Origin: JAHEZL01 sp964406465
GTDB lineage: Bacteria > Bacteroidota > Bacteroidia > Flavobacteriales_C > GCA-002722245
Direction: 5' to 3'
Length of the DNA stretch: 64,000 nucleotides
Assembly (NCBI GenBank): GCA_964406465.1
Contig: CAYORT010000005.1
Location: forward strand, 62,001-126,000
Under the pieces are notes generated by a model that saw only the letters and a list, made by a program, of their open reading frames with translations, was not told the origin of the DNA and ran no database searches. The translations under genes and the position numbers were made by a program. Positions 44,656 to 52,923 of the stretch are shown in pieces. Position 1 is the first letter of the stretch. Each line of letters opens with the position of its first letter.

Positions 44656-45597
44656 TTAAACAGCGGTAACAAATTGCTTGCTTTCCAATAGTTTTAAAAT
44701 TCCTTCTTTTAGTGGAAGCATTTCTCTGTCAAGAAGATCTTTCATTTTTGAATTATCAGGACATCTTCTTGTCATATCGCCTTCTTTCAATTTAGGAAGG
44801 TGAATGATTTTTGAAGAAGAGCCGCTCAATTCAATGATTAGGTTGGCCAGGTCAAGCATAGAAATTTCGCTTTCACCACCAATATTAATTACATCGTTAA
44901 CTATACGATTTTCATAGAAAGCCTTAACGCATGCTCCAACATTATCATCTACATAACAGAAGGTTCTTGTTTGACTTCCATCACCGTAGATTGTGATGTC
45001 CTTATTATTTAGAGCAGAATAAAGGAATTTCGACATTACGAAATCTTTGCTTTGTCTTGGTCCGTAAGTGTTGAAGAATCGGAAAATAGTATATTCTAAT
45101 CCGAATTCTTGCTGGTATGAACGAAGAAAGGCTTCTCCTACATTTTTAACCACTGCGTAAGGTACTCGTGAGTTTAGCGGAGTAGTTAATTCGTGTTGAG
45201 GTAATTCTACTGGTTCGCCATATACTTCTGAAGAGGATGAAAAATACACTCTTTTTACTCCCGTGCTTTTAGAAATATTTAGAATGTGTTTGATGCCTTC
45301 GATATCTCTTAAAACTTTTACCGGATTGGCTTGTGTTCTTAAAACGCCTACCAATGCTGCATAGTGAAATACGTAATCGAATTTATGTCCTAACATGATT
45401 TCAGAAATCTCTCGATACTCATTCACATCGGCCTTGATAAATAGCCAATTATCTTTAGATTTTTTTGGAAGATTTTCTTTTTTTCCAGTAGATAGATTAT
45501 CTACAATAACGACGAAATTATTTTTGTCTTCAATTAGTTTGTCGGCAAGGTGACTTGCCACAAATCCTGCTCCACCTGTAATTAAAATTTTAGCCAT
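44656..45597 (-). CDS. NAD-dependent nucleotide-sugar epimerase/dehydratase (extended SDR)
   Basis: A 313-residue extended short-chain dehydrogenase. The Rossmann motif TGGAGFVASHL spans about 7-17, with the serine region YFSSSSEVYGEP and the active-site YAVVKN (Tyr-x-x-x-Lys). FFNTYGPRQ and CYVDDNV are typical of UDP-glucose epimerases and UDP-glucuronate decarboxylases. Its exact reaction cannot be decided. It sits 2 bp after the rfbA gene, forming a nucleotide-sugar operon with it and probably feeding envelope glycan synthesis. Confidence 0.88.
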   Translation of the reverse strand: MAKILITGGAGFVASHLADKLIEDKNNFVVIVDNLSTGKKENLPKKSKDNWLFIKADVNEYREISEIMLGHKFDYVFHYAALVGVLRTQANPVKVLRDIEGIKHILNISKSTGVKRVYFSSSSEVYGEPVELPQHELTTPLNSRVPYAVVKNVGEAFLRSYQQEFGLEYTIFRFFNTYGPRQSKDFVMSKFLYSALNNKDITIYGDGSQTRTFCYVDDNVGACVKAFYENRIVNDVINIGGESEISMLDLANLIIELSGSSSKIIHLPKLKEGDMTRRCPDNSKMKDLLDREMLPLKEGILKLLESKQFVTAV

Positions 45598-45599
45598 AA

Positions 45600-46463
45600 T
45601 TATCTTTCCAATAAATTTTTCAAATATGTACCATAACCGCTTTTCAGCAATGGTGTAGCTATTTCAAGTAGTTGTTCTGCATTAATAAAACCTTGGTGGT
45701 AAGCAACTTCCTCTATACAACCAATCTTCAACCCTTGTCTCTCTTCAATAACCTGAACATATTGTCCGGCTTGCATTAAAGAAGCAAATGTTCCAGTATC
45801 TAACCAAGCAGTTCCCCTATCTAAAATCTCTACCTTTAGCTTCTTACGTTCCAAATAGATTTTGTTTACATCTGTTATTTCATATTCTCCTCTTGCACTA
45901 GGGGTGAGGCTTTTAGCTATTTCAACCACGTTGTTGTCGTAAAAATATAGTCCGGGCACCGCGTAATTAGATTTCGGCTTAACAGGTTTTTCTTCCAAAG
46001 AAATAGCCATTTTATTTGCATCGAACTCAACAACACCAGATCTTTCAGGGTCTGATACATGGTAAGCAAATACTATTGCTCCATCAGGATTTGAACATTT
46101 GGGTAATACGCTGTTCATTGTTGTGCCATAAAATATATTATCACCTAAGATGAGTGATACTTTATCTTTTCCAATAAATTTTTCACCTAAGACAAAAGCT
46201 TGGGCTAATCCATTTGGGACTTCTTGCACAACATATTCAAAAGAGCATCCAACTCGAGAACCATCGCCAAGCAATTTTTTGAAGGCAGCTTGATCTTGAG
46301 GAGTGGTGATAATTAAAATTTCTCTGATTCCGGCTTGCATTAAGGTAGCAAGAGGGTAGTAAATCATAGGTTTGTCGTAAATAGGCATCAATTGCTTACT
46401 AACCACCTGAGTCAATGGGTACAAGCGAGTTCCTGAACCTCCTGCTAGAATTATTCCCTTCAT
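45600..46463 (-). CDS. rfbA: Glucose-1-phosphate thymidylyltransferase
   Basis: RmlA makes dTDP-glucose from dTTP and glucose-1-phosphate, the first step to dTDP-rhamnose and related sugars. The 287 residues contain GGSGTRLYPLTQVVSKQLMP (8-27), the LILGDNIFYG catalytic region and GEYEITDVNKIY with WLDTGTFASLMQAG near the end. The rest of the rml set (rmlB, C, D) is not adjacent; an SDR epimerase gene follows instead, which may use the product. Confidence 0.95.
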   Translation of the reverse strand: MKGIILAGGSGTRLYPLTQVVSKQLMPIYDKPMIYYPLATLMQAGIREILIITTPQDQAAFKKLLGDGSRVGCSFEYVVQEVPNGLAQAFVLGEKFIGKDKVSLILGDNIFYGTTMNSVLPKCSNPDGAIVFAYHVSDPERSGVVEFDANKMAISLEEKPVKPKSNYAVPGLYFYDNNVVEIAKSLTPSARGEYEITDVNKIYLERKKLKVEILDRGTAWLDTGTFASLMQAGQYVQVIEERQGLKIGCIEEVAYHQGFINAEQLLEIATPLLKSGYGTYLKNLLER

Positions 46464-46584
46464 TTATCTGTTTCTTTCAGTTTAATACTGTGTAAAGTTA
46501 ACAATGTTGACTTTATTTTAAGGCTTATTCCTCAAAAATAATAATATATCGCTATAAGTAAAGGTTAATTTACTTAGAGTTATG

Positions 46585-46592
46585 TACTTTTG
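46585..46592 (+). promoter_or_regulatory. Likely -7 box for the radical SAM gene
   Basis: TACTTTTG matches TAnnTTTG and overlaps the first in-frame ATG (46582). Transcription would start near 46597, after that ATG and before the ATG at 46609. This supports the downstream start. Confidence 0.45.
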
Positions 46593-46608
46593 CTCTCGAA
46601 TTATTGAT

Positions 46609-47634
46609 ATGCCCAAAATATACTGGAACGATAGTATTGAGTTAATGCGTAAGCTTACCTTGAGGAAGGTTTGGAATTATAATGCTTTGGTGTGGAGTTA
46701 TTTTTGGTCGAAATGGAGAAAGAAGCCTTATGTATGGGCAAAACCTTTCAGTATTTCTATTGAACCTACTACTTCCTGCAATTTAAGGTGTCCGGAATGT
46801 CCTAGTGGTTTAAGGGCATTTACCCGTGATACAGGGATGTTAGATAAATATTTTTTTAAAAAAACCATCGATGAGCTATCTCCTAATTTATTGTATCTCA
46901 TCTTCTATTTTCAGGGAGAACCATACTTGAATACTAAGTTTCTGGACATGGTACAGTATGCTTCTTTCAAAGGAATTTATACAGCTACATCTACCAATGC
47001 TCATTATTTAAACGATGAAAATTGTGAAAAAACCATTCGTTCTGGTTTGAGCAGAATGATTATTTCCATTGATGGTACAACGCAAGAGACCTATCAGTCT
47101 TATCGTATTGGTGGAAATTTAGAAAAAGTATTAGAAGGTGCTAAAAGAATAGTGAAATGGAAAAGGGAGTTGAAGAGTAAAACCCCTCATCTAATTTTTC
47201 AGTTTTTGGTGGTGCGTCATAATGAGCACCAAATAGACGAAGTATATCGTTTGGCTGAGGAAATTGGTATTGATGAGGTTCGTTTAAAAACAGCGCAAGT
47301 ATACGAGTATGAGAATGGAAATGAGTTAATTCCACTGCAAGAAGAATATTCTCGTTATAAAAAAAACAGCGACGGAACATATACCATAAAGAACAAGATG
47401 GTAAATAGTTGTTGGAGAATGTGGCAGGGTTGCGTAATTACTTGGGATGGTTTGGTGGTTCCTTGTTGTTTTGATAAGGATGCCACACATCGTTTAGGGA
47501 ATTTGAAAGAACAGAATTTCACTCAATTATGGACGGGAGAAGGGTACCAGCAATTTAGAAGAAGTTTGTTGAAATCTCGTTCGGAGATAGATATTTGTAA
47601 AAACTGTACCGAAGGAACTAAAGTTTGGGCTTAA
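46609..47634 (+). CDS. Radical SAM protein with C-terminal SPASM domain
   Basis: A 341-residue enzyme. The [4Fe-4S] radical SAM motif is C57-x3-C61-x2-C64 (TTSCNLRCPECPSG), and the C-terminal SPASM cysteines (SCWRMWQGCV, VPCCFDKDA, CKNC) bind further clusters. Members of this group modify peptides, sugars or cofactors. I chose the ATG at 46609 rather than 46582 because the -7 box overlaps the earlier one and the domain begins after the later one. The end overlaps the convergent SGNH gene by 17 bp. Its role with the neighbouring envelope genes is unknown. Confidence 0.87.
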   Translation: MPKIYWNDSIELMRKLTLRKVWNYNALVWSYFWSKWRKKPYVWAKPFSISIEPTTSCNLRCPECPSGLRAFTRDTGMLDKYFFKKTIDELSPNLLYLIFYFQGEPYLNTKFLDMVQYASFKGIYTATSTNAHYLNDENCEKTIRSGLSRMIISIDGTTQETYQSYRIGGNLEKVLEGAKRIVKWKRELKSKTPHLIFQFLVVRHNEHQIDEVYRLAEEIGIDEVRLKTAQVYEYENGNELIPLQEEYSRYKKNSDGTYTIKNKMVNSCWRMWQGCVITWDGLVVPCCFDKDATHRLGNLKEQNFTQLWTGEGYQQFRRSLLKSRSEIDICKNCTEGTKVWA

Positions 47635-48556
47635 GCGCTAAAACACTGTCAATATCATGTCCTAATTGATAACTAAATTTTTTTGCGGCATTTTTTTCTA
47701 GATGGAAGCCATCCATCGATTGGTATTTATTTCCTTGGTTTACATAGTTTAAATAAGGAATTCCTTTATCGTTAGCGTAATTGCTAATTATACTGTCGAG
47801 TGAAGGTAGGTATCTATGCTCTCTTTCTAAGTTTTCTTTATTGACGGGCATTCTTACCAAAATAATATTTCCTTTTTTGGATAAGAATTCAACGATGTTT
47901 TTAAAGTAGTTCATTCTTGTTGGGGAATAGGTATTGAAAGTTTCAAAAGTATTGAAGGTATTCATGTAAATTTCACAGCGTTTTTTATAGCTGAGGCTAT
48001 CCATAGGGAGGGTGAGTTCTAAAAAACCATCAGGATAGGGTTTAAAAACTTCGTGTTCTTTGTTTCTATTTAATATTAAATCAAATAATGGAGTGTGATT
48101 TTTTATGAGGTATTCAATATTTGGTGTACTATTGAAAAACCATTGTTTGGCCATAAGTTGTTTGTGCTCTTCAAATTCTTTTTCGTCATCCGAAAGATTA
48201 GATTTCAGACGAGAAAATACCAAGGGATTAATTTCTAAAATAAACAGTTGAGGATCGTCGCTTTCAACTAATTTTTCTTTAATGGCTTCAAAGTAAACAG
48301 AGCCGTATTTTACTATATCGGCATCAATGGCGAAGTTGAATAAATCGTAATTTTTGTTCATTCCTTTGTTTACCTCTTGAGGCATGATTCCTTCCAAAGA
48401 TCTTGAGGCACCTATAATTAGTGATTTTGAAGGCTTTAAAAAGTGAGTATAATATTGATCTACAAAACCGCGCGTGAAAAAATGACCTATACCGTAAACC
48501 ACTGCGCTTAAAATTCCACAGAAAACGATAATTTTTATTACAAATTTACGCGTCAT
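47618..48556 (-). CDS. Membrane-anchored SGNH/DltD-like acyltransferase candidate (module 2)
   Basis: A 312-residue protein starting at ATG 48556, whose first base pairs with the last base of the MBOAT stop (TAATG), so translation is coupled. A longer upstream start inside the MBOAT gene was rejected. It has one membrane anchor (about 5-24), the motif LIIGASRS with candidate Ser51, and DGFH with Asp282/His285. It is a paralogue of the 10516-11421 protein (shared GxSRS, RMPxxK, DGxH). In dlt-type systems such a protein takes the acyl group from the shuttle tyrosine to the final acceptor; that role is inferred. Confidence 0.68.
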   Translation of the reverse strand: MTRKFVIKIIVFCGILSAVVYGIGHFFTRGFVDQYYTHFLKPSKSLIIGASRSLEGIMPQEVNKGMNKNYDLFNFAIDADIVKYGSVYFEAIKEKLVESDDPQLFILEINPLVFSRLKSNLSDDEKEFEEHKQLMAKQWFFNSTPNIEYLIKNHTPLFDLILNRNKEHEVFKPYPDGFLELTLPMDSLSYKKRCEIYMNTFNTFETFNTYSPTRMNYFKNIVEFLSKKGNIILVRMPVNKENLEREHRYLPSLDSIISNYANDKGIPYLNYVNQGNKYQSMDGFHLEKNAAKKFSYQLGHDIDSVLALKPKL

Positions 48557-50007
48557 TAAAATTGAAAATAAATGAATGATTGTTTGTCCATTACTGCGAA
48601 TAGAATTAAAATTAGTCCGCCGGTAATATAAAGTCCCCATCGTACCGGCATACTTGCTTTATTAATGAATGGAAGGTTTTCGCCGTATTTAATTTGTGTA
48701 AAATGTGCTATTTCCATAATCACTATGAAAAATAGGGCTATTAATATTTCTTTTTTACTTACAGCTTCCCCAAACATTGATAAGTTAAGTTGGTTTAAGT
48801 GTAGGTGTGGAATAGAGGAAATAATGTGAAAAGCGTCGTTTACCGAACTTGCACGAAAAAATATATAAGTGAAGCTAACAAAGATAAAAGTGAGGATTAA
48901 CGAAAGAGGGTTGTAAATAAAACCAGGTATTTTTTTGCTCCACGCTTTTCTTTTCTTTTTGCTTAGGAAGTCGTAGGCCAAAGCAATACCATGGAGCGTT
49001 CCCCAAATTACAAAAGTCCAGTTGGCACCATGCCATAAGCCGCTCAAGCTAAAAGTGAGCAAAACTCCCACCACCACAGCTGCTTTTCCCCAATCTCTTT
49101 TTTCGGTTACAAAAGGAGAGTAAACGTAGTCTACAAACCAAGTGTTTAGTGAAATGTGCCATTTCCTCCAAAATTCTGAAATAGAAGTAGCGTGGTAGGG
49201 ACGGTCAAAATTCTTCATTAATTTAAATCCCATTACTCTAGCGGTGCCTAATGCAATATCTGAATAGCCGGAAAAATCACAGAAAATTTGAATGGAAAAA
49301 AGAAATGTGGCAAATATTACCGGGAATCCTTCAAATTGTGTAGGGTGGTTGTACACTTCATTTACCATTACAGAAATTCTGTCGGCAATCACCATTTTTT
49401 TAAAAAGTCCCCAGCCGATTAATTTGAGTCCGCTTACCGCGTTGTAATAATCGAAATTCTTTTTTTCATGAAATTGATGTAAAACATTTTGCGGACGTTC
49501 AATGGGGCCTGCTACCAACTGCGGATAGAACATTACGTAAAGGGCGTAAATACCCATGTGTCTTTCTGCCTTTTGCACTCCTCTGTACACTTCTATGGTA
49601 TAACTCATTGCTTGAAAAGTATGGAAGGAAAGTCCTATGGGTAAAATCATTCCAAGGTAAGGTAAACCTTCACCTTTAGCGACATCATAGCCTAGTGCAA
49701 TATTAATGTTATCAGTAAAAAAATTATAGTACTTAAAAATGCATAAAACACCAACATTTGTTACGATACTTACTATGAGCCATCGTTTCTTTTTTAGGCT
49801 GTCCAGTGTGTCTTCAATTAATATTCCGGCGTAATAATCAATAATGATGGTGAAAAATAGAATAAGAATATAAATAGGAATGAAGAACATGTAGAATATA
49901 CAGCTCGAAATCAAGAGGTGAATCCAACGAAAGCGATGCGGTAACAAAAAATAAATTATTGTTACCAGAGGGAAAAAAATTAGAAATTCTAGAGAGTTAA
50001 ACAGCAT
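48556..50007 (-). CDS. MBOAT-family O-acyltransferase with C-terminal acyl-shuttle motif (module 2)
   Basis: A 483-residue polytopic membrane protein, paralogous to the MBOAT at 12412-13854 along its whole length (MLFNSLEFLIFFPLVT, LVAGPIERPQN, CDFSGYSDIALG, SEFWRKWHISL). The presumed catalytic His326 lies in SGLWHGA. The C-terminal hexapeptide is FIYFQF (478-483), matching F-x-Y-x-x-F, with Tyr480 as the putative acyl carrier; DltX of Gram-positive bacteria ends in a very similar sequence. It starts 64 bp from the divergent FkbH-like gene, with which it may share regulation, and is coupled to the SGNH gene. Confidence 0.9.
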   Translation of the reverse strand: MLFNSLEFLIFFPLVTIIYFLLPHRFRWIHLLISSCIFYMFFIPIYILILFFTIIIDYYAGILIEDTLDSLKKKRWLIVSIVTNVGVLCIFKYYNFFTDNINIALGYDVAKGEGLPYLGMILPIGLSFHTFQAMSYTIEVYRGVQKAERHMGIYALYVMFYPQLVAGPIERPQNVLHQFHEKKNFDYYNAVSGLKLIGWGLFKKMVIADRISVMVNEVYNHPTQFEGFPVIFATFLFSIQIFCDFSGYSDIALGTARVMGFKLMKNFDRPYHATSISEFWRKWHISLNTWFVDYVYSPFVTEKRDWGKAAVVVGVLLTFSLSGLWHGANWTFVIWGTLHGIALAYDFLSKKKRKAWSKKIPGFIYNPLSLILTFIFVSFTYIFFRASSVNDAFHIISSIPHLHLNQLNLSMFGEAVSKKEILIALFFIVIMEIAHFTQIKYGENLPFINKASMPVRWGLYITGGLILILFAVMDKQSFIYFQF

Positions 50008-50058
50008 TTCAATTTTTCAATATAAGTTCGCTAAAGTAATAAGAATAAGTAAAATTAC

Positions 50059-50066
50059 TATTTTTG
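50059..50066 (+). promoter_or_regulatory. Possible -7 box for the FkbH-MaoC-SDR operon
   Basis: TATTTTTG fits TAnnTTTG but ends only 5 bases before the ATG at 50072. If real, the transcript would begin at or next to the start codon (leaderless). Confidence 0.35.
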
Positions 50067-50071
50067 GCGCT

Positions 50072-51811
50072 ATGGCAAATTCAAATGCAGATAATATGAT
50101 TCTTGATTTTTCGGTGTTAAAGAAAGCAAAAAAGCAAATTGATACATCGTGGAAAGAGGTGCGAGTAGCAATATTAGGCGATCATGCAACTCAATTTATC
50201 AAAGAAGCTTTAATTGGTTACGGTGCTGTTAATAAGTTGAATTACAATGTTTATGAAGCTGAGTATTCTCAAATTGATCAGGAAATTTTAGATGGTGATT
50301 CTGAATTGTATCAATTCAATCCAGAAATTGTCATTGTTACCAATTCAGTGTATAAGTTGGAACAAAGTTTCCATTTTTCGTCTTCAAAGCATACTTTTTC
50401 TGCTCAATATTTAAATAAGGTGGAAGGCTGGCTAGAGGCTCTTAAAGGCAGAACAAAAGCCAAAGTAATTTTGTCCACGTTACCCGAATTACCTGATGCT
50501 ACCTTTGGTAATTATGCTGCCAAGGTGGATGTGTCTTTTTTATTTCAATTAAGAAACATCAATCTGGAATTAATGAAATTAAGTCAGGTAAATGGTAATT
50601 TATTTATTTGTGATGTAGCCGCTCTTTTCAGTTTGTACGGACAACAATTCGCAAAATCTCCGCAAATGTATATCAATGCCGATATGATTTTTAGTTTAGA
50701 TTTCATTCCGGTTTTCACCAAGCAAATCAATGATATTATTTTGGCAGTTAGTGGAAGATTTAAAAAATGTTTGATTTTAGATTTAGACAATACCACCTGG
50801 GGGGGGATTATTGGTGATGATGGTTTAGAGAATATTAAAATTGGCGATTTAGGTATAGGTAAAGCGTTTACCAAACTTCAAACCTGGGCGAAAGCCTTAA
50901 AAGAAAGAGGTGTTATTTTGTGTATTTGTAGTAAAAATGATGAGGCGAATGCCAAAGAGCCTTTTGAAAAGCACCCTGATATGGTGTTGAGATTGGAAGA
51001 TATATCGGTGTTTGTAGCCAATTGGGAGAACAAGGCATCTAACATTAGAAACATTCAGGAGATTTTAAATATTGGTTTCGATTCAATGGTTTTTTTGGAT
51101 GACAATCCTTTTGAGAGAAATTTGGTTCGACAAGAAATACCTGATGTTACAGTACCTGAATTACCCGAGGATCCTGCTGAATATTTAGATTATTTGCTTA
51201 CACTTAATCTTTTTGAAACTGCTTCTTATTCTGAAAACGATAAAGACAGAACCAAACAGTATCAATTAGAGGCAGAGCGTGTTTCTTCTCAGGCTAAGTT
51301 TGCCAATATTGATGATTATTTAGCGTCGTTGGAAATGGTGTCGGACGTTAAAAATGTAGATGCTTTTTCATTGCCTCGTGTGGCTCAGTTAACGCAGCGT
51401 TCCAATCAATTTAATCTCAGAACACAAAGATATACCGACGAAGATTTGAAATCAATGATAGATTCGGGTAGCTATTTAGCTTTGTCTTATACTTTGGTAG
51501 ATAAATATGGTGATAACGGACTGATTAGCGCCATCGTTTTGAAAAAGGAGAAAGATTTCATGTTTGTAGATACCTGGATTATGAGCTGCAGAGTTTTAAA
51601 AAGAACAATGGAGCCTTTTGTATTGAACTCTATCGTTGAAATAGCAAAAAAAGAAGGCTATTCTAAATTAGTGGGTGAATATTTGCCAACAGCAAAAAAT
51701 GGAATGGTGAAAGATCATTATAAGAATTTCGGATTTATAGAGAATGAGGGAAAGTGGGAGTTGGATTTGAATAATTTTCAAGCGTTAAAATGTTTTATAA
51801 CGGCTAAGTAA
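50072..51811 (+). CDS. FkbH-like HAD-IIIC family protein
   Basis: A 579-residue three-part protein. Residues 1-225 are an SGNH-like domain (RVAILGDHATQFI, EIVIVTNSVY). The central HAD domain (about 230-380) has the catalytic pair Asp237/Asp239 in LDLDNTTWGG, ICSKND (285-290) and FLDDNPFERN (341-350). The C-terminal GNAT-like domain (about 455-575) shows YLALSYTLVDKYGDNGLIS. FkbH proteins load glyceryl from 1,3-bisphosphoglycerate onto carrier proteins; relatives make other acyl groups. The next gene starts on the following base, so FkbH, MaoC and SDR form a tight operon. No carrier protein is adjacent. Confidence 0.88.
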   Translation: MANSNADNMILDFSVLKKAKKQIDTSWKEVRVAILGDHATQFIKEALIGYGAVNKLNYNVYEAEYSQIDQEILDGDSELYQFNPEIVIVTNSVYKLEQSFHFSSSKHTFSAQYLNKVEGWLEALKGRTKAKVILSTLPELPDATFGNYAAKVDVSFLFQLRNINLELMKLSQVNGNLFICDVAALFSLYGQQFAKSPQMYINADMIFSLDFIPVFTKQINDIILAVSGRFKKCLILDLDNTTWGGIIGDDGLENIKIGDLGIGKAFTKLQTWAKALKERGVILCICSKNDEANAKEPFEKHPDMVLRLEDISVFVANWENKASNIRNIQEILNIGFDSMVFLDDNPFERNLVRQEIPDVTVPELPEDPAEYLDYLLTLNLFETASYSENDKDRTKQYQLEAERVSSQAKFANIDDYLASLEMVSDVKNVDAFSLPRVAQLTQRSNQFNLRTQRYTDEDLKSMIDSGSYLALSYTLVDKYGDNGLISAIVLKKEKDFMFVDTWIMSCRVLKRTMEPFVLNSIVEIAKKEGYSKLVGEYLPTAKNGMVKDHYKNFGFIENEGKWELDLNNFQALKCFITAK

Positions 51812-52204
51812 ATGAAAGAAGGAGATGTTTTTAATCACGAATTCACTGTAAGTGAAAAAGTGTACAAAGGTTTTATAGATATTTTTAGAGATGAAAATCC
51901 TTTGCATACCAATGCCGAATTTGCTGCTGCTAAAGGGTTTCCTAAAGTGGTAATGCATGGCAATATTTTGAATGGTTTTCTATCTTTTTTTATTGGCGAA
52001 CTTTTACCTACCAAAGATGTGATGATAGTGAGTCAGCAAATAGATTTTAAAAAGCCGGTTTACTTAAATGATACTTTGCGTTTTTCAGCAAAGGTGAACG
52101 AAATTCATGAATCGGTGAATTTGGTAGAATTTAAATATGATTTTGTTAATGCAACTAATACCAAAGTTGCCAAAGGAACGATAAAAATAATGCTTTTCAA
52201 ATGA
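51812..52204 (+). CDS. MaoC-like hotdog-fold dehydratase
   Basis: A 130-residue single hotdog domain. The (R)-hydratase-like motif NPLHTNAEFAAAKGFPKVVMHGNILNG is clear; the conserved Asp position of the hydratase reads Asn here (HTN instead of HTD), so activity may differ. Such proteins hydrate or dehydrate 3-hydroxyacyl/enoyl thioesters. It starts on the base after the FkbH stop and overlaps the SDR gene by 4 bp (ATGA). It probably processes the acyl group made or handled by this operon. Confidence 0.82.
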   Translation: MKEGDVFNHEFTVSEKVYKGFIDIFRDENPLHTNAEFAAAKGFPKVVMHGNILNGFLSFFIGELLPTKDVMIVSQQIDFKKPVYLNDTLRFSAKVNEIHESVNLVEFKYDFVNATNTKVAKGTIKIMLFK

Positions 52205-52923
52205 ATATTTTAGTAACAGGTGGAGTAAGCGGATTAGGTAAAGCAATTAGCGAAAAGTTAGCTAAAGAATATCCCGAAAGTACTGTATATGCTACTTATT
52301 TTTCTTCATCAACGGCAGCTCAAAATTTAGAACAATCATATTCTAATATTAAAACTATTCAATGCGATTTTGCTTCTCCGGAAAGTCTTACCGCATTGAT
52401 AGAGAAATTTCCTTCTATGAATTTGGGCATTGTTGTAAATAATGCCTTAACAGGAATTGAATCAAAACATTTTCACAAAATAGATTCCTCTTTTTTTGTT
52501 CACAGTTTTCAAAATAATGTTTTGCCTGTAATTCAAATAGCGCAAAACATGATTCCTCTTTTTAGAAAGCAGAAATACGGGAAATTCATTACAGTTTTAA
52601 GTTCTTATATTTTAGATACGCCTCCTTTGGGAATGAGTGAATATGTTGCTGCAAAGTGTTATTTGCATTCATTGAGTAACTCTTGGGCAGCAGAGAATGC
52701 TAAATATGGAATTACTGCCAATTGTTTGTCTCCCTCTATTATGAGAACAGGTTTAACTAGTGATACTGATGAGCGTATTTTTGAAGAACTGGAGCAGGCT
52801 AGTCCGCTAAAAAGATTGCTAACTGTAGAAGAAACAGCAAATGCTGTTTTTTATCTTTCTAAAGCGGGTTCAGAGTTAAATGGTCAAAATTTAAAAGTAG
52901 AAGCAGGGGATATTTTCGAATAA
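52201..52923 (+). CDS. Short-chain dehydrogenase/reductase (FabG-like)
   Basis: A 240-residue classical SDR with the cofactor motif TGGVSGLGKAI (6-16), NNAL, catalytic serine region VLSSYI and YVAAK (Tyr-x-x-x-Lys), then the conserved NCLSPSIMRT. It ends with a NGQNLKVEAG tail as in FabG. It is the third gene of the FkbH-MaoC-SDR operon. With the MaoC protein it could reduce and dehydrate a 3-oxoacyl thioester; the substrate is inferred, not shown. Its stop touches the convergent marR stop. Confidence 0.88.
   Translation: MNILVTGGVSGLGKAISEKLAKEYPESTVYATYFSSSTAAQNLEQSYSNIKTIQCDFASPESLTALIEKFPSMNLGIVVNNALTGIESKHFHKIDSSFFVHSFQNNVLPVIQIAQNMIPLFRKQKYGKFITVLSSYILDTPPLGMSEYVAAKCYLHSLSNSWAAENAKYGITANCLSPSIMRTGLTSDTDERIFEELEQASPLKRLLTVEETANAVFYLSKAGSELNGQNLKVEAGDIFE

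Noticed and set aside
48557..48640. Longer start of the module 2 SGNH protein
   Set aside because: It would lie inside the MBOAT gene; the TAATG overlap at 48554-48558 with a membrane anchor directly after gives a better start.
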